Assembly (NCBI RefSeq): GCF_011059185.1
Contig: NZ_JAALFE010000011.1
Location: forward strand, 1-64,000
Direction of reading: 5' to 3'
DNA length: 64,000 nucleotides
Origin: Paragemmobacter kunshanensis
Lineage (GTDB): Bacteria > Pseudomonadota > Alphaproteobacteria > Rhodobacterales > Rhodobacteraceae
In this document: piece after piece, positions 40,165 to 49,091 of the stretch
Layout: every line of letters starts with the position of its first letter
Numbering within the stretch: position 1 is the stretch's first letter
Made by a program: the position numbers and the translations under genes
Notes under the pieces: model-generated
Seen by the model: the letters and a program-made list of their open reading frames with translations, nothing else
Databases searched by the model: none
Told to the model about the DNA's origin: nothing

Positions 40165-40935
40165 ATGGTAGGTGTCAACTTCTTTGGAAACTTCGATCTG
40201 GCAAGCCTGTCGATCTGGCTCTTCTGGGCCTTCTTCGCGCTGCTGATCTACTATCTGCAGACCGAGAACATGCGCGAAGGCTATCCGCTGGAGATGGAGG
40301 ACGGCTCGCCCGCCCCGAACCAGGGCCCCTTCCCGGTGCCAAAGCCCAAGACCTTCAAACTGCCGCATGGCAAGGGCGAGGTCGTGGCCCCCTCGACCGC
40401 GAACGAGGCGGCCCACCGCCGCAGCGATCTGGCGCTGGCGCGCACGGCGGTTTCCGAGGGCTTTCCGCATGCCCCGACCGGCAATCCGATGACCGATGGC
40501 GTCGGCCCCGCCTCCTGGGTGCCGCGCCGTGATGAGCCGGAACTGGATGGCCACGGCCATGCCAAGATCGTGCCCATGGGTCAGGCCAAGGGCTTTGTCG
40601 TCAGCGCGGGCCGCGATCCGCGTGGCTTGCCCGTGCAGGCCGCCGATCTGGAAGTCGTGGGTCGGGTTTCCGACATGTGGGTCGACGCCCCTGAGCAGCT
40701 TGTCCGCTATCTGGAGATCGAGCTGAACGAAGGCGGCAAGCGTCTTGTTCCCATGACCCTGGCCCGCATCTGGCCCGACCGCGTGCGCGTTCGCGCCATC
40801 GCATCGGACAGCTTTGCAGGCATTCCGCAGACCAAGTCGCTGACCACTGTCACGAAGCTCGAGGAAGACAAGATCTCGGGCTACGTCGCCGGTGGCTGGA
40901 TGTACGACGCCGACAAGCGCAAGCACGGCTTCTGA
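40165..40935 (+). CDS. puhA: Photosynthetic reaction centre H subunit
   Basis: Third reaction centre subunit: a single N-terminal membrane helix ([20 protein letters not shown], about residues 12-31) and a cytoplasmic beta-barrel domain that shields the quinone sites. The 256-residue protein includes [31 protein letters not shown] and a C-terminal [20 protein letters not shown]. The start at 40165 ([11 protein letters not shown]) has GGAGGA upstream. A GC hairpin follows. Confidence 0.97.
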   Translation: MVGVNFFGNFDLASLSIWLFWAFFALLIYYLQTENMREGYPLEMEDGSPAPNQGPFPVPKPKTFKLPHGKGEVVAPSTANEAAHRRSDLALARTAVSEGFPHAPTGNPMTDGVGPASWVPRRDEPELDGHGHAKIVPMGQAKGFVVSAGRDPRGLPVQAADLEVVGRVSDMWVDAPEQLVRYLEIELNEGGKRLVPMTLARIWPDRVRVRAIASDSFAGIPQTKSLTTVTKLEEDKISGYVAGGWMYDADKRKHGF

Positions 40936-40943
40936 CGCAAAGG

Positions 40944-40969
40944 GGGGCGGCCTGCGCCCGGGCCGCCCC
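40944..40969 (+). terminator. Hairpin between puhA and puhB
   Basis: Perfect 9-bp inverted repeat ggggcggcc (40944-40952) / ggccgcccc (40961-40969) with an 8-base loop, followed by gtctta rather than a true T-run. It is likely a partial terminator or stabiliser that makes puhA message more abundant than puhB. Confidence 0.55.
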
Positions 40970-41000
40970 GTCTTACCCCAAGCTTGAAAGGGTCTGAACC

Positions 41001-41642
41001 ATGTCAGACCATGATGATTTCGCCTTCGACGTGGCCCCCGGTATCCCCGCGCCACTCCCCAAAGGGGAAGAGGTCCTCTGGCAGGGCCGCCCCGATACAA
41101 ACGCCCTCGCCCGCGAGGCGTTCAAGATCCGCTGGATCGCCGGATACATGGCGCTGATCGTGCTGTGGAAGGCCGGTATGGGCCTTGCCGACGGGGGCCT
41201 TGCCCTGGCGGTGCTGCGCGGCCTGCCCTATCTGGTGCTGGCCGTGGCTGCGGTTGCGGTGGTCTGGCTGCTGGCATGGGCGCAGGCCCGCGCCACGGTC
41301 TATACCGTCACCTCGGCGCGCGTGCTGATGAAGATCGGTGCCGCCCTGTCGGTCACCTACAACATCCCCTTCGCGCAGGTGGGAACCGCCCGGCTTGATC
41401 TGAAACCCACTGGAACCGGCACGATCGCGCTGGAAACGCTGGGCGAGACGCGGCTTGCCTTCATGGCGCTGTGGCCGCATCTGCGGCCCGGGCGGATGAA
41501 ACGCACAGAACCCGCCCTGCGCTGCATTCCCGATGCGGAACGCGTGGCGCGGCTGCTGGCCGAGGCGGCCGAGGCGCGCCTTGCCATGCCCGTCGTCACC
41601 CGCGCCGATGCGGCGCTGGCCGATGCCGTCGCGGCGGAATGA
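41001..41642 (+). CDS. puhB: PuhB, reaction centre assembly protein
   Basis: Membrane protein needed for efficient reaction centre assembly. The 213-residue product has an N-terminal GIPAPLPKGEEVLWQGRPD, two or three membrane spans (about residues 45-95) and a PH-like domain (YTVTSARVLMKIGAALSVTY through LALWPHLRPG-like sequence). Located between puhA and puhC, 11 bases before the latter. Confidence 0.92.
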   Translation: MSDHDDFAFDVAPGIPAPLPKGEEVLWQGRPDTNALAREAFKIRWIAGYMALIVLWKAGMGLADGGLALAVLRGLPYLVLAVAAVAVVWLLAWAQARATVYTVTSARVLMKIGAALSVTYNIPFAQVGTARLDLKPTGTGTIALETLGETRLAFMALWPHLRPGRMKRTEPALRCIPDAERVARLLAEAAEARLAMPVVTRADAALADAVAAE

Positions 41643-41653
41643 GGAGAGCGGCC

Positions 41654-42109
41654 ATGACACAACGCCAACCCGCCCTTCACAACCAGAAGACCGAGATGAT
41701 CCCGACAGCCCTGCTGCGCGCGATGTTCGCGCTGGCGGTGGTCAGCCTTGCCATCACGACGGCCGCCGTGGTTTCGGGCCGCCCGACCGTGGGCCAGCCC
41801 AAGGCGGCCGAGGTGGTCTCCTCCCGCGCGATCATCCTTGAGGGCCTTGATGCGCAGGCCGTCACCGTTCGCAATCCGGATGGCACGCTTCTGGCCGACC
41901 TGCCGCATGGCGGGTTCATCACCGTGATCCAGAACGCCATGGCGCGCGAGCGTCTGGTGCATCGGATCGAAGGCAATCCCCCGCTGAACATCGTCCGCTA
42001 TGCCAATGGTCGCCTCGTCGCCGAGGATCCGGCCACCGGATGGAGCGCCGAGCTTTATGCCTTCGGCGGGGACAACAAGGCCGCGTTCGAACGGCTGCTC
42101 GACCAATAA
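41654..42109 (+). CDS. puhC: PuhC, reaction centre-LH1 assembly protein
   Basis: Single-span protein that helps organise the RC-LH1 core. The 151-residue product has one N-terminal helix (LLRAMFALAVVSLAITTAAV, about residues 20-41) and a periplasmic domain. The start at 41654 (MTQRQPALHNQKTEMIP) follows GAGGAG; the longer frame upstream overlaps puhB. It is followed by bciE after 13 bases. Confidence 0.9.
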   Translation: MTQRQPALHNQKTEMIPTALLRAMFALAVVSLAITTAAVVSGRPTVGQPKAAEVVSSRAIILEGLDAQAVTVRNPDGTLLADLPHGGFITVIQNAMARERLVHRIEGNPPLNIVRYANGRLVAEDPATGWSAELYAFGGDNKAAFERLLDQ

Positions 42110-42122
42110 GGGAACCAGAAAG

Positions 42123-42419
42123 ATGGGACTTTTCACCAAAGCAAAGGAACAGGTGCCCTGCACCGTCGAGGTGAGTCATCGCTTCGAAAGCCTGCACGCC
42201 CATGTGCGTTTCAACAACGGCGCCGTGGTCCATCCCGGAGATGAGGTTCTTGTCCATGGCACGCCCGTTCTGGCGGCCTATGGCGAGGTCGTCATCGAGG
42301 ACCGCACCGCCACGATCACCCGCGCAAGCTGGCTTGAGCGCCAATGGACCCGCCTGACGGGCGACCTTGGCTTCATGGAGCTTTGCGAATTCTCCTTCTC
42401 CGAAGAGGTGACGCTGTGA
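42123..42419 (+). CDS. bciE: Probable BciE, AcsF cyclase subunit
   Basis: Small soluble 98-residue protein (MGLFTKAKEQVPCTVEVSHR ...) directly upstream of acsF, overlapping it as GTGA. Alphaproteobacterial oxygen-dependent cyclases need an extra small subunit, BciE, encoded in the PGC; size and position fit that protein. It has no membrane segment, and beta-rich stretches such as VVIEDRTATITRASWLERQW. The name is an inference from context and memory of the family, not from a database search. Confidence 0.75.
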   Translation: MGLFTKAKEQVPCTVEVSHRFESLHAHVRFNNGAVVHPGDEVLVHGTPVLAAYGEVVIEDRTATITRASWLERQWTRLTGDLGFMELCEFSFSEEVTL

Positions 42420-43525
42420 ACGCCCATGCCCAACCGCAGCATGACACCACCCATGGCGAGCTGCACGCCGAGATGGCCGATGCCTTCGACACCACCGCGA
42501 TGGCGACCGAGACCACGCTTCTCAACCCGCGCTTCTACACCACCGATTTCGACGAGATGGATCGCATCGACGTGACCCCCGTCCGCGCGGAATGGGACAA
42601 GCTGATCGCGCAGATGAAGTCGGATCCGAACCGGGGGCATTTCAAGAAGAATGCCGATTGGGATACTGTCGACTGGCAGGGGATGGACCCTGCCCTGCGC
42701 GCGGAATTCATCGACTTCCTCGTATCGTCCTGCACCGCCGAATTCTCGGGCTGCGTGCTGTACAAGGAGATGAAGCGGCGTGGCACCAATGCCGACATCT
42801 GCGAGCTGTTCAACTACATGGCCCGCGACGAGGCACGCCATGCCGGTTTCATCAACGACGCCCTGCGCGAGGCGGGCGTTGCCGTGAACCTGGGCTTCCT
42901 GACCAAGGCGAAGAAATACACCTATTTCCGGCCCAAGTTCATCTACTACGCGACCTATCTTTCGGAAAAGATCGGCTATGCGCGCTACATCACCATCTAC
43001 CGCCACCTCGAGGCGCACCCCGAACAGCGCTTTCACCCGATCTTCAAATGGTTCAGGGAATGGTGCAATGACGAGTTCAGCCATGGCGAAGCCTTTGCCC
43101 TGCTGATGCGCACCGACCCAAAGCTGACGCAGTCTTTCGCCAACAAGCTGTGGATCCGGTTCTTCCTGACGGCGGTCTATTCCACCATGTGGGTGCGCGA
43201 CCATGCGCGGGTGGATTTCCACAACGCTCTGGGCGTGGATATCGACTGGTATGACCAGGAGGTGTTCCGCAAGACCTCGATCATCGCGCGGCAGGTCTTT
43301 CCGGTGGAACTGGATATCGACCATCCCCGCTGGCTGCCCGGCCTGCGCCGCATGGACCAGGCCATGCGCGACATGGACGCGGCCAAGCGCAAGGGCGGTA
43401 TCGGCGGCTGGATCGGCCACAAGACCGCCACCCTGCGCGCCGCGCTTGCCTTCGCGGGCCTCTACCTGATCCCGGTCAAGCATATGACGCCCCCGGCAGA
43501 TGTCCGGCTGGAGCCGTCCTTTTGA
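42416..43525 (+). CDS. acsF: Aerobic Mg-protoporphyrin IX monomethyl ester cyclase
   Basis: Di-iron oxygenase that forms ring E with O2. Iron-ligand motifs are visible as EFSGCVLYKEMKRR, ARDEARHAGF and NDEFSHGEAF. It starts with GTG (42416) overlapping the bciE stop, giving about 369 residues; an ATG at 42473 is a less likely start because it drops family sequence. The coexistence with bchE lets the cell make pigment across oxygen tensions. A hairpin that covers the puhE ribosome binding site follows. Confidence 0.95.
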   Translation: MNAHAQPQHDTTHGELHAEMADAFDTTAMATETTLLNPRFYTTDFDEMDRIDVTPVRAEWDKLIAQMKSDPNRGHFKKNADWDTVDWQGMDPALRAEFIDFLVSSCTAEFSGCVLYKEMKRRGTNADICELFNYMARDEARHAGFINDALREAGVAVNLGFLTKAKKYTYFRPKFIYYATYLSEKIGYARYITIYRHLEAHPEQRFHPIFKWFREWCNDEFSHGEAFALLMRTDPKLTQSFANKLWIRFFLTAVYSTMWVRDHARVDFHNALGVDIDWYDQEVFRKTSIIARQVFPVELDIDHPRWLPGLRRMDQAMRDMDAAKRKGGIGGWIGHKTATLRAALAFAGLYLIPVKHMTPPADVRLEPSF

Positions 43526-43593
43526 CCCCTGAACACGCATATCGCCGCGCAAGCGGTGGTTGCGGCGGCGGGATGGGCGCGTCCCACCGCCCG

Positions 43594-43625
43594 GCGCGGT
43601 CCCCCTCAGAAGGGGGGGGCCGCGC
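43594..43625 (+). promoter_or_regulatory. Hairpin burying the puhE ribosome binding site
   Basis: The outer stem gcgcgg (43594-43599) / ccgcgc (43620-43625) and the inner stem ccccct (43601-43606) / aggggg (43611-43616) enclose a CAGA loop. The 3' arm is the only Shine-Dalgarno-like sequence of puhE and ends at the base before its ATG (43626). The structure would limit puhE translation unless opened, for example by ribosomes arriving from acsF. Confidence 0.6.
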
Positions 43626-44462
43626 ATGACAAATCCATGGCTGGCCGCCATTGCCGCCCTGTTCCTGTGGTGGTTTTCGACCGGCATCATCATCTGGCGT
43701 GTCAAGCGGGCCGATCGCGAGGGGCGCGACGCGCATCTGTGGTCGGTCATCCTGGGCCTGCCGCTTCTGGCGGGCGGCTTTGGCGTGATGCGCCACAGCC
43801 TTGACGATGCCAGCGGAACCGGCGCCTTCGCGGCCTTCGTCGCTGCGCTGGCGATCTGGGGCTGGATCGAACTGGCCTTCCTTTCGGGCGTGATCGCAGG
43901 GCCGAATACCCGCCCCTGCCCGCCTTTCGCCCCGTTGTGGGAGCGCTTCCTGCGCGCCTGCGGCACCATCGCCTGGCATGAACTTGCGCTGATGGGCACG
44001 CTTGGCGTGCTGGCACAGATGAGCGAGGGGGCCGAGAACCGCTTTGGCGTCTGGACCTTTGCGATCCTGTTCTTCGCGCGGATTTCGGCCAAGCTGAACC
44101 TGTTCTTCGGCGTGCCGCGCATCCATACCGAGTTTCTGCCGAAACCCCTGGCGCATCTGCCCAGCCATTTCCGCATCGCACCGATGAACGCTGTCTTTCC
44201 CGTCTCGATCACCGTGCTGTCCTTTGCCGTGGCCTGTTTCCTGGAACGGCTCTGGTCCGCCACGGATGCGGGACAGACCATCGGCTATACACTGCTTTCC
44301 GCCCTGACCCTGCTTGCGCTTCTGGAGCATTGGTTCATGGTCCTGCCCCTTCCCGACCAGAAGCTCTGGCGCTGGATGATGCCATCCGATCGCGCCGACC
44401 TGACACCAGCAAACGCATCGGGCACGGCAAGACCCGAAAAGCCACTGACAGTGAGGAAGTGA
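43626..44462 (+). CDS. puhE: PuhE, photosynthetic complex assembly protein (DUF3623 type)
   Basis: Membrane protein with about seven spans that affects bacteriochlorophyll production and RC-LH1 assembly. It starts [20 protein letters not shown] at 43626 (278 residues) and contains the conserved [13 protein letters not shown] and [20 protein letters not shown] segments. The start was chosen as the first ATG after acsF; the frame upstream is not family-like. Four bases separate it from hemA. Confidence 0.92.
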   Translation: MTNPWLAAIAALFLWWFSTGIIIWRVKRADREGRDAHLWSVILGLPLLAGGFGVMRHSLDDASGTGAFAAFVAALAIWGWIELAFLSGVIAGPNTRPCPPFAPLWERFLRACGTIAWHELALMGTLGVLAQMSEGAENRFGVWTFAILFFARISAKLNLFFGVPRIHTEFLPKPLAHLPSHFRIAPMNAVFPVSITVLSFAVACFLERLWSATDAGQTIGYTLLSALTLLALLEHWFMVLPLPDQKLWRWMMPSDRADLTPANASGTARPEKPLTVRK

Positions 44463-44466
44463 CGAC

Positions 44467-45678
44467 ATGGACTTCGACGCAATTTTCCAGGAACAGATCG
44501 ACGCGCTGAAGGCGGAGGGCAACTATCGTGTCTTCGCCGATCTGGAGCGGCGCTGTGGTTCCTTTCCCCGGGCCGCCAATCACAAGGACGGCGCGGTGCG
44601 CGAGGTCACCGTCTGGTGTTCCAACGATTATCTGGGAATGGGCCAGAACGAAACCGTGGTGAAGGCGATGGTCGAGGCCGTGCAGACCTGCGGCACGGGC
44701 GCGGGCGGCACGCGCAACATCAGCGGCACCAACCACCACCACCTGCTGCTGGAACAGGAACTGGCCGAGTTGCATGGCAAGGAGGCGGCGCTTCTCTTCA
44801 CCTCCGGCTATGTGTCGAACTGGGCCGCCCTTTCCACCCTCGGCGCGCGCATCCCCAATGCGGTGATCCTGTCGGATGAGAAGAACCACGCATCGATGAT
44901 CGAAGGCATCCGCCATTCCCGCGCCGACAAGGTGCTGTGGAAACACAACGACTGGCGCGATCTGGACCGCAAGCTGCATGCCGTGGGCGACCGGCCCAAG
45001 ATCGTGGCCTTTGAGAGCGTTTATTCGATGGACGGCGACATCGCCCCCATCCGCGAAATCGTCGAGGTCTGCGAAGCCCACGGCGCGCTGTCATATATCG
45101 ACGAGGTCCATGCCGTCGGCATGTATGGCCCCCATGGCGGCGGCGTGACCGAGGAACTGGGTCTCGCCCACCGCATCGACCTGATCGAAGGAACCTTGGG
45201 CAAGGCCTTTGGCTGCGTCGGCGGCTACATCACCGGCTCCGCCGCGCTTTGCGATTTCGTCCGCAGCTTCGCCTCGGGCTTCATCTTCACAACCGCCCTG
45301 CCCCCGGCCGTGGCTGCCGCCGCCGCCGCGTCGATCCGTCATCTGAAACAGTCGGACGAGGAGCGCCGGATGCAGAAGCAGAACGTCGCCAAGCTGCGCG
45401 CGAGGCTTGACCGCGCGGGAATCCCCCATATGGCCAATGACAGCCACATCATCCCGGTGATGATCGGGGACCCGGTCAAGTGCCGCATGGTGTCGAACAT
45501 CTTGATGGATGACTGGGGCATCTATGTGCAGCCGATCAACTATCCCACCGTGCCGAAGGGCACCGAACGGCTGCGCATCACGCCAGGCCCCCTGCATAGC
45601 GATGCCGATATCGACCATCTGGTGACCGCCCTCGCCTCGCTCTGGCAGCGCTGCGCCGTGGCGCATGCGGTGGCCTAG
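44467..45678 (+). CDS. hemA: 5-aminolevulinate synthase
   Basis: PLP enzyme condensing glycine and succinyl-CoA to 5-aminolevulinate, the committed tetrapyrrole step in alphaproteobacteria. The active-site lysine lies in [19 protein letters not shown]. The N-terminal substrate-binding region [20 protein letters not shown] and [17 protein letters not shown] are intact. Length 403 residues. It has GAGGAAG seven bases upstream of ATG and follows puhE, so it is probably co-expressed with photosynthesis genes. Confidence 0.97.
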   Translation: MDFDAIFQEQIDALKAEGNYRVFADLERRCGSFPRAANHKDGAVREVTVWCSNDYLGMGQNETVVKAMVEAVQTCGTGAGGTRNISGTNHHHLLLEQELAELHGKEAALLFTSGYVSNWAALSTLGARIPNAVILSDEKNHASMIEGIRHSRADKVLWKHNDWRDLDRKLHAVGDRPKIVAFESVYSMDGDIAPIREIVEVCEAHGALSYIDEVHAVGMYGPHGGGVTEELGLAHRIDLIEGTLGKAFGCVGGYITGSAALCDFVRSFASGFIFTTALPPAVAAAAAASIRHLKQSDEERRMQKQNVAKLRARLDRAGIPHMANDSHIIPVMIGDPVKCRMVSNILMDDWGIYVQPINYPTVPKGTERLRITPGPLHSDADIDHLVTALASLWQRCAVAHAVA

Positions 45679-45766
45679 GCGAAAATCCTCACATCCTGAT
45701 CACGAAGTCTTGCCAGAACGAAAAGCCGAACCAGTTTAGTATCGCCCAAGAAACCGGGAGGATCCC

Positions 45767-46246
45767 ATGAAGACCAGACTGACTGCCCTTGCCGTCCTTT
45801 CCACCGTCCTCGCTGCCCCCGCTTTTGCAGCCGGCGACGCCGAAGCGGGCGCCAAGGTGTTCAACAAGTGCCAGACCTGCCACGTCGTCGCGAATGAAGC
45901 GGGCGAAGTGCTGGCCGGCAAGAATGCCAAGACCGGCCCGAACCTTTACGGGATCGTCGGTCGTGCAGCGGGCACCTATCCGGAGTTCAAGTATGGCGAG
46001 TCGATCGTCGCCCTTGGCGCATCTGGCTTTGCCTGGACGGAAGAGGATATCGTGGCCTATGTCGCCGATCCGGCCAAGTTCCTGAAGGAAAAGACGGGCG
46101 ACAGCAAGGCCAAGTCGAAGATGTCGTTCAAGCTGACAAATGCGACCGAGGCGGCGAATGTGGCGGCCTTCCTTGCCAGCTTCTCGGCCGCGCCAGCCGC
46201 CGCAGAAGGCGAGGCGGCCCCCGCCGAGGGCGAAGCGACCAACTGA
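45767..46246 (+). CDS. cycA: Cytochrome c2
   Basis: Periplasmic electron carrier between the bc1 complex and the reaction centre. Signal peptide of about 22 residues (ending LAAPAFAA), haem-binding CQTCH near residue 35, and the methionine ligand in KSKMSFKL. Length 159, slightly longer than the R. sphaeroides protein because of an Ala/Glu-rich tail (AAPAAAEGEAAPAEGEATN). It has GGGAGGA upstream and an own terminator. As no cytochrome RC subunit is encoded here, it is the likely direct donor. Confidence 0.95.
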   Translation: MKTRLTALAVLSTVLAAPAFAAGDAEAGAKVFNKCQTCHVVANEAGEVLAGKNAKTGPNLYGIVGRAAGTYPEFKYGESIVALGASGFAWTEEDIVAYVADPAKFLKEKTGDSKAKSKMSFKLTNATEAANVAAFLASFSAAPAAAEGEAAPAEGEATN

Positions 46247-46272
46247 TCCGACCTTGTCACGACCGATGATGG

Positions 46273-46296
46273 AAGGGCCGCCACTGGGCGGCCCTT
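46273..46296. terminator. Bidirectional terminator between cycA and urtE
   Basis: Perfect 10-bp inverted repeat aagggccgcc (46273-46282) / ggcggccctt (46287-46296) with a 4-base loop, ending TTTCC on plus and TTCC on minus. It lies 27 bases after the cycA stop and marks the border between the photosynthesis cluster and the urea genes. Confidence 0.8.
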
Positions 46297-46305
46297 TCCG
46301 CATTG

Positions 46306-47004
46306 TCAGACCGAGACCGTGGCCCGCAGCACATCCTGAGACAGATCGGCCTTGCTGCCCTGCAAGGCCACCGCCCCGCGCTTCAGCACATAGAACCGGT
46401 CCGCCAGCCCATAGGCAAAATCGAAATACTGCTCGACCAGGATGATCGCCATGTCGCCCTTGCCGCGCAGATAGGAAATCACCCGCCCGATCTGCTGGAT
46501 GATGTTCGGCTGGATCCCCTCGGTCGGTTCATCCAGAAGCAGGACGCGCGGCCGCATGATCATCGCCCGCGCAATCGCCAGTTGCTGTTGCTGACCGCCG
46601 GACAGGTCGCCCCCCCGCCGATGCCCCATGTCCTTCAGCACCGGGAACAGCTCGTAGATTTCGTCGGGGATGCGATGTTCGGAGCGTGGAAGCAGCGCAA
46701 AGGCCGTCTCCATGTTCTCTTTCACCGTCAGCAGCGGAAAGATCATCCGCCCCTGCGGCACCACCGCCAGACCGCGCTGCGCCATGCCCTGCGGCGGCAC
46801 CTTCGGCACCTCTTCCCCGCCAAGGAACACCCGTCCCCCCGACCGCGGATGCGTCCCCGCCAAGGCCTTCAGGAGCGAGGTCTTGCCCACCCCGTTCGTC
46901 CCCATCACGCAGGTCACTTCCCCCGCCTTCGCCTCCATGTCGATGCCATGAAGGATCTGCGACCCGCCGTAATGCAGCGTCAGCCCCTCGGTCCTGATCA
47001 TCAC
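46306..47004 (-). CDS. urtE: Urea ABC transporter ATP-binding protein UrtE
   Basis: LivF-type ATPase of the UrtABCDE urea importer. Walker A is [18 protein letters not shown] (about residues 34-51), the signature [20 protein letters not shown] and Walker [14 protein letters not shown]. It ends VLRATVSV (232 residues). Its start overlaps the urtD stop as ATGA. Urea rather than branched amino acids is inferred from the adjacent urease genes and the family pattern of urtA-E. Confidence 0.94.
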   Translation of the reverse strand: MMIRTEGLTLHYGGSQILHGIDMEAKAGEVTCVMGTNGVGKTSLLKALAGTHPRSGGRVFLGGEEVPKVPPQGMAQRGLAVVPQGRMIFPLLTVKENMETAFALLPRSEHRIPDEIYELFPVLKDMGHRRGGDLSGGQQQQLAIARAMIMRPRVLLLDEPTEGIQPNIIQQIGRVISYLRGKGDMAIILVEQYFDFAYGLADRFYVLKRGAVALQGSKADLSQDVLRATVSV

Positions 47005-47744
47005 CCGCGCCCCAGATAGACTTCGATCACCTGTTGGTTCTTCGTGACGTGATCCAGCGACCCTTCGGCCAGAACCGCCCCTTCATGCAGCACCGTCACC
47101 TTGCAGTTCAGCCGCCGCACGAATTCCATGTCATGCTCCACCACCACCACCGCGCGGGTCTTGGCCATCTCCACCAAGAGCGCCGTCGTATGTTCCCGCT
47201 CTGCCAGCGTCATCCCCGCCGCAGGTTCATCCACCAGCAGAAGGCGGGGTTCCTGCGCCAGCAGCATCCCGATCTCCAGCCATTGCTTCTGCCCATGGCT
47301 CAACTCCCCCGCCTTGCGCGGCAGGTGGTCGGCCAGCCCCACCTCTTGTGCCAATGCTTCTACCCTGGTGCGGTCTTCGGGCCTTTCCTTCCAGAACAGC
47401 ACCCTCCACGGCGCGCGATGCGCCTTGAGCGCCATGGTCAGGTTCTCGGCCACTGTCTGATCCTCGAACACCGTGGGCCGCTGGAACTTGCGCCCCACCC
47501 CTGCCCGCGCGATCTGCGCCTCGGACAGCGACAGCAGCGAGACCGACCTTTCGCCAAAGGTGACGGAGCCGGTATCGGGCCGCGTCTTGCCGGTCACGAT
47601 ATCCATGAAGGTCGTCTTGCCCGCCCCGTTCGGCCCGATGATCGCACGAAGCTCCTGCGCGCCGATGGAAAAGGACAGGTTGTTGATCGCCCGGAACCCG
47701 TCGAAGGTCACCGACACGCCCGACACTTCCAGAAGCGCGCTCAT
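47001..47744 (-). CDS. urtD: Urea ABC transporter ATP-binding protein UrtD
   Basis: LivG-type ATPase partner. Walker A is [18 protein letters not shown] (about residues 36-53), signature [20 protein letters not shown] and Walker [17 protein letters not shown]. The [13 protein letters not shown] block is characteristic of UrtD. Length 247 residues. Overlaps urtC and urtE by four bases each. Confidence 0.95.
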   Translation of the reverse strand: MSALLEVSGVSVTFDGFRAINNLSFSIGAQELRAIIGPNGAGKTTFMDIVTGKTRPDTGSVTFGERSVSLLSLSEAQIARAGVGRKFQRPTVFEDQTVAENLTMALKAHRAPWRVLFWKERPEDRTRVEALAQEVGLADHLPRKAGELSHGQKQWLEIGMLLAQEPRLLLVDEPAAGMTLAEREHTTALLVEMAKTRAVVVVEHDMEFVRRLNCKVTVLHEGAVLAEGSLDHVTKNQQVIEVYLGRG

Positions 47745-48991
47745 TCCTTCGCCTCCTTCTCCATCAGCGCCCCGTCATCCGGCCCCAGCGCCGCGCCCTT
47801 CCGGTCCGGCGCGCGCACCCCCTGCCACAGGTCGAACACCCCCCCGATCCCCTTGGGCGCAAACAGCGTCACCGCCACGAAGGACAGGCCCAAGAGTACC
47901 AGCCACCAATCCACCCAGTTGATCGTATAGAAGCCCAAGGGCACTGAAGGCGCCCGCCCCCCGGTGAACCACGACGACAGAAGCGACACGAAGGCCGCCC
48001 CGATCACCGCACCATACAGCCGCCCGCGCCCGCCGATGGCAACCCAGACCGCCAGATAGATCGACGCGATGGGCGCCAGTTCCGCCGGATTGATGATTCC
48101 CGCCTGCGGATAGTAAAGCGCCCCCGCAATCGCCGCGATCACCGCCGTCAGGGTGAAGACGAAAAGCTTATATCCTTCAACGGAATAGCCAAGGAACCGC
48201 ACCCGCTGCTCGTCATCCCGGATGGCCCGGATCACCGATCCGAACTTGCCCGACACGACCCAGGCCAGCAGCACGTAACCAAGACCCAGCGCCAGCGCCG
48301 ACGCCCAGAAGAACCAGACCGACACCCGATCCTGCGACACCTCCGCCAACCCCGGCATGTTCTGCAACCCCGACAAGCCGTTGTTGCCGCGCAGCCCGCT
48401 GTCGTTCTGGAACAGATAGAGCGCCAGCGCCAAGGTCATCGCCTGCGTCAGGATCGACAGATACACCCCCGTCACGCGCGACCGGAAGGCCAACCACCCG
48501 AAGACCAGCGCCAGCACCCCCGGCACCGCCACGACCAACGCCAGCTGCGCCCAGAAACTATGCGCAAAGACCCAGATCGGCGGCAATTCCGACGCCCCCA
48601 CGACGCCGAAGATCTGCACCGCGATCCCCTGCCCTATCTCCTCCGGCGTGGCAGGCAGCCCCCCCTGCGCCAGCGCCGCGACCACGATCTCCTCGGTCCG
48701 CGCATACATCAGCCACATGCCCAGCATGTAGCCGCCAAGGGCAAAGAATGCCATGTGGCCAAGGCTCAGGATGCCCGCATAGCCCCAGATCAGGTCCATC
48801 GCCAGGGCGACAAGGCAGAGGCACAAAGTCTTGCCCAGCGTCTTGACGAAGGACGTGGACAGGAACGCCACCCCATAGGCTTCGGACAGCACCGTCACGC
48901 CCAGCGTGAAGAGGGCAAGGATCAGGATGAACCACAGGACGGATGGGTTCTTGGCAAGGAAGGAACGCTCGACGGAGGTTTGGCGCGTCAT
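47741..48991 (-). CDS. urtC: Urea ABC transporter permease UrtC
   Basis: LivM-type permease with about nine or ten membrane helices. The start at 48991 (MTRQTSVERSFLAKNPSVLW) has GAGG six bases upstream; five more in-frame codons precede it. Conserved block FRSRVTGVYLSILTQAMTLA is present. Length 416 residues. Separated from urtB by 100 bases that contain a repeat. Confidence 0.93.
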   Translation of the reverse strand: MTRQTSVERSFLAKNPSVLWFILILALFTLGVTVLSEAYGVAFLSTSFVKTLGKTLCLCLVALAMDLIWGYAGILSLGHMAFFALGGYMLGMWLMYARTEEIVVAALAQGGLPATPEEIGQGIAVQIFGVVGASELPPIWVFAHSFWAQLALVVAVPGVLALVFGWLAFRSRVTGVYLSILTQAMTLALALYLFQNDSGLRGNNGLSGLQNMPGLAEVSQDRVSVWFFWASALALGLGYVLLAWVVSGKFGSVIRAIRDDEQRVRFLGYSVEGYKLFVFTLTAVIAAIAGALYYPQAGIINPAELAPIASIYLAVWVAIGGRGRLYGAVIGAAFVSLLSSWFTGGRAPSVPLGFYTINWVDWWLVLLGLSFVAVTLFAPKGIGGVFDLWQGVRAPDRKGAALGPDDGALMEKEAKE

Positions 48992-49022
48992 GTCAGCCTC
49001 GCGCATTGCATCGCCTGCGGGA

Positions 49023-49075
49023 CCGGGGGTTTCACACCCCCGGACCCCCGTGGGATATTTGACAACGGAAAATGA
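49023..49075 (+). repeat. Rhodobacterales-type intergenic repeat in the urtB-urtC gap
   Basis: Hairpin ccgggggt/acccccgg (49023-49043) followed by ACCCCCGTGGGATATTTG and a degenerate purine-rich tail (gaaaatgag). It has the same layout as the copy at 37059, but points against the direction of the urt genes. The rest of 48992-49091 holds no gene. Confidence 0.5.
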
Positions 49076-49091
49076 GGGTAAGACATCACCA

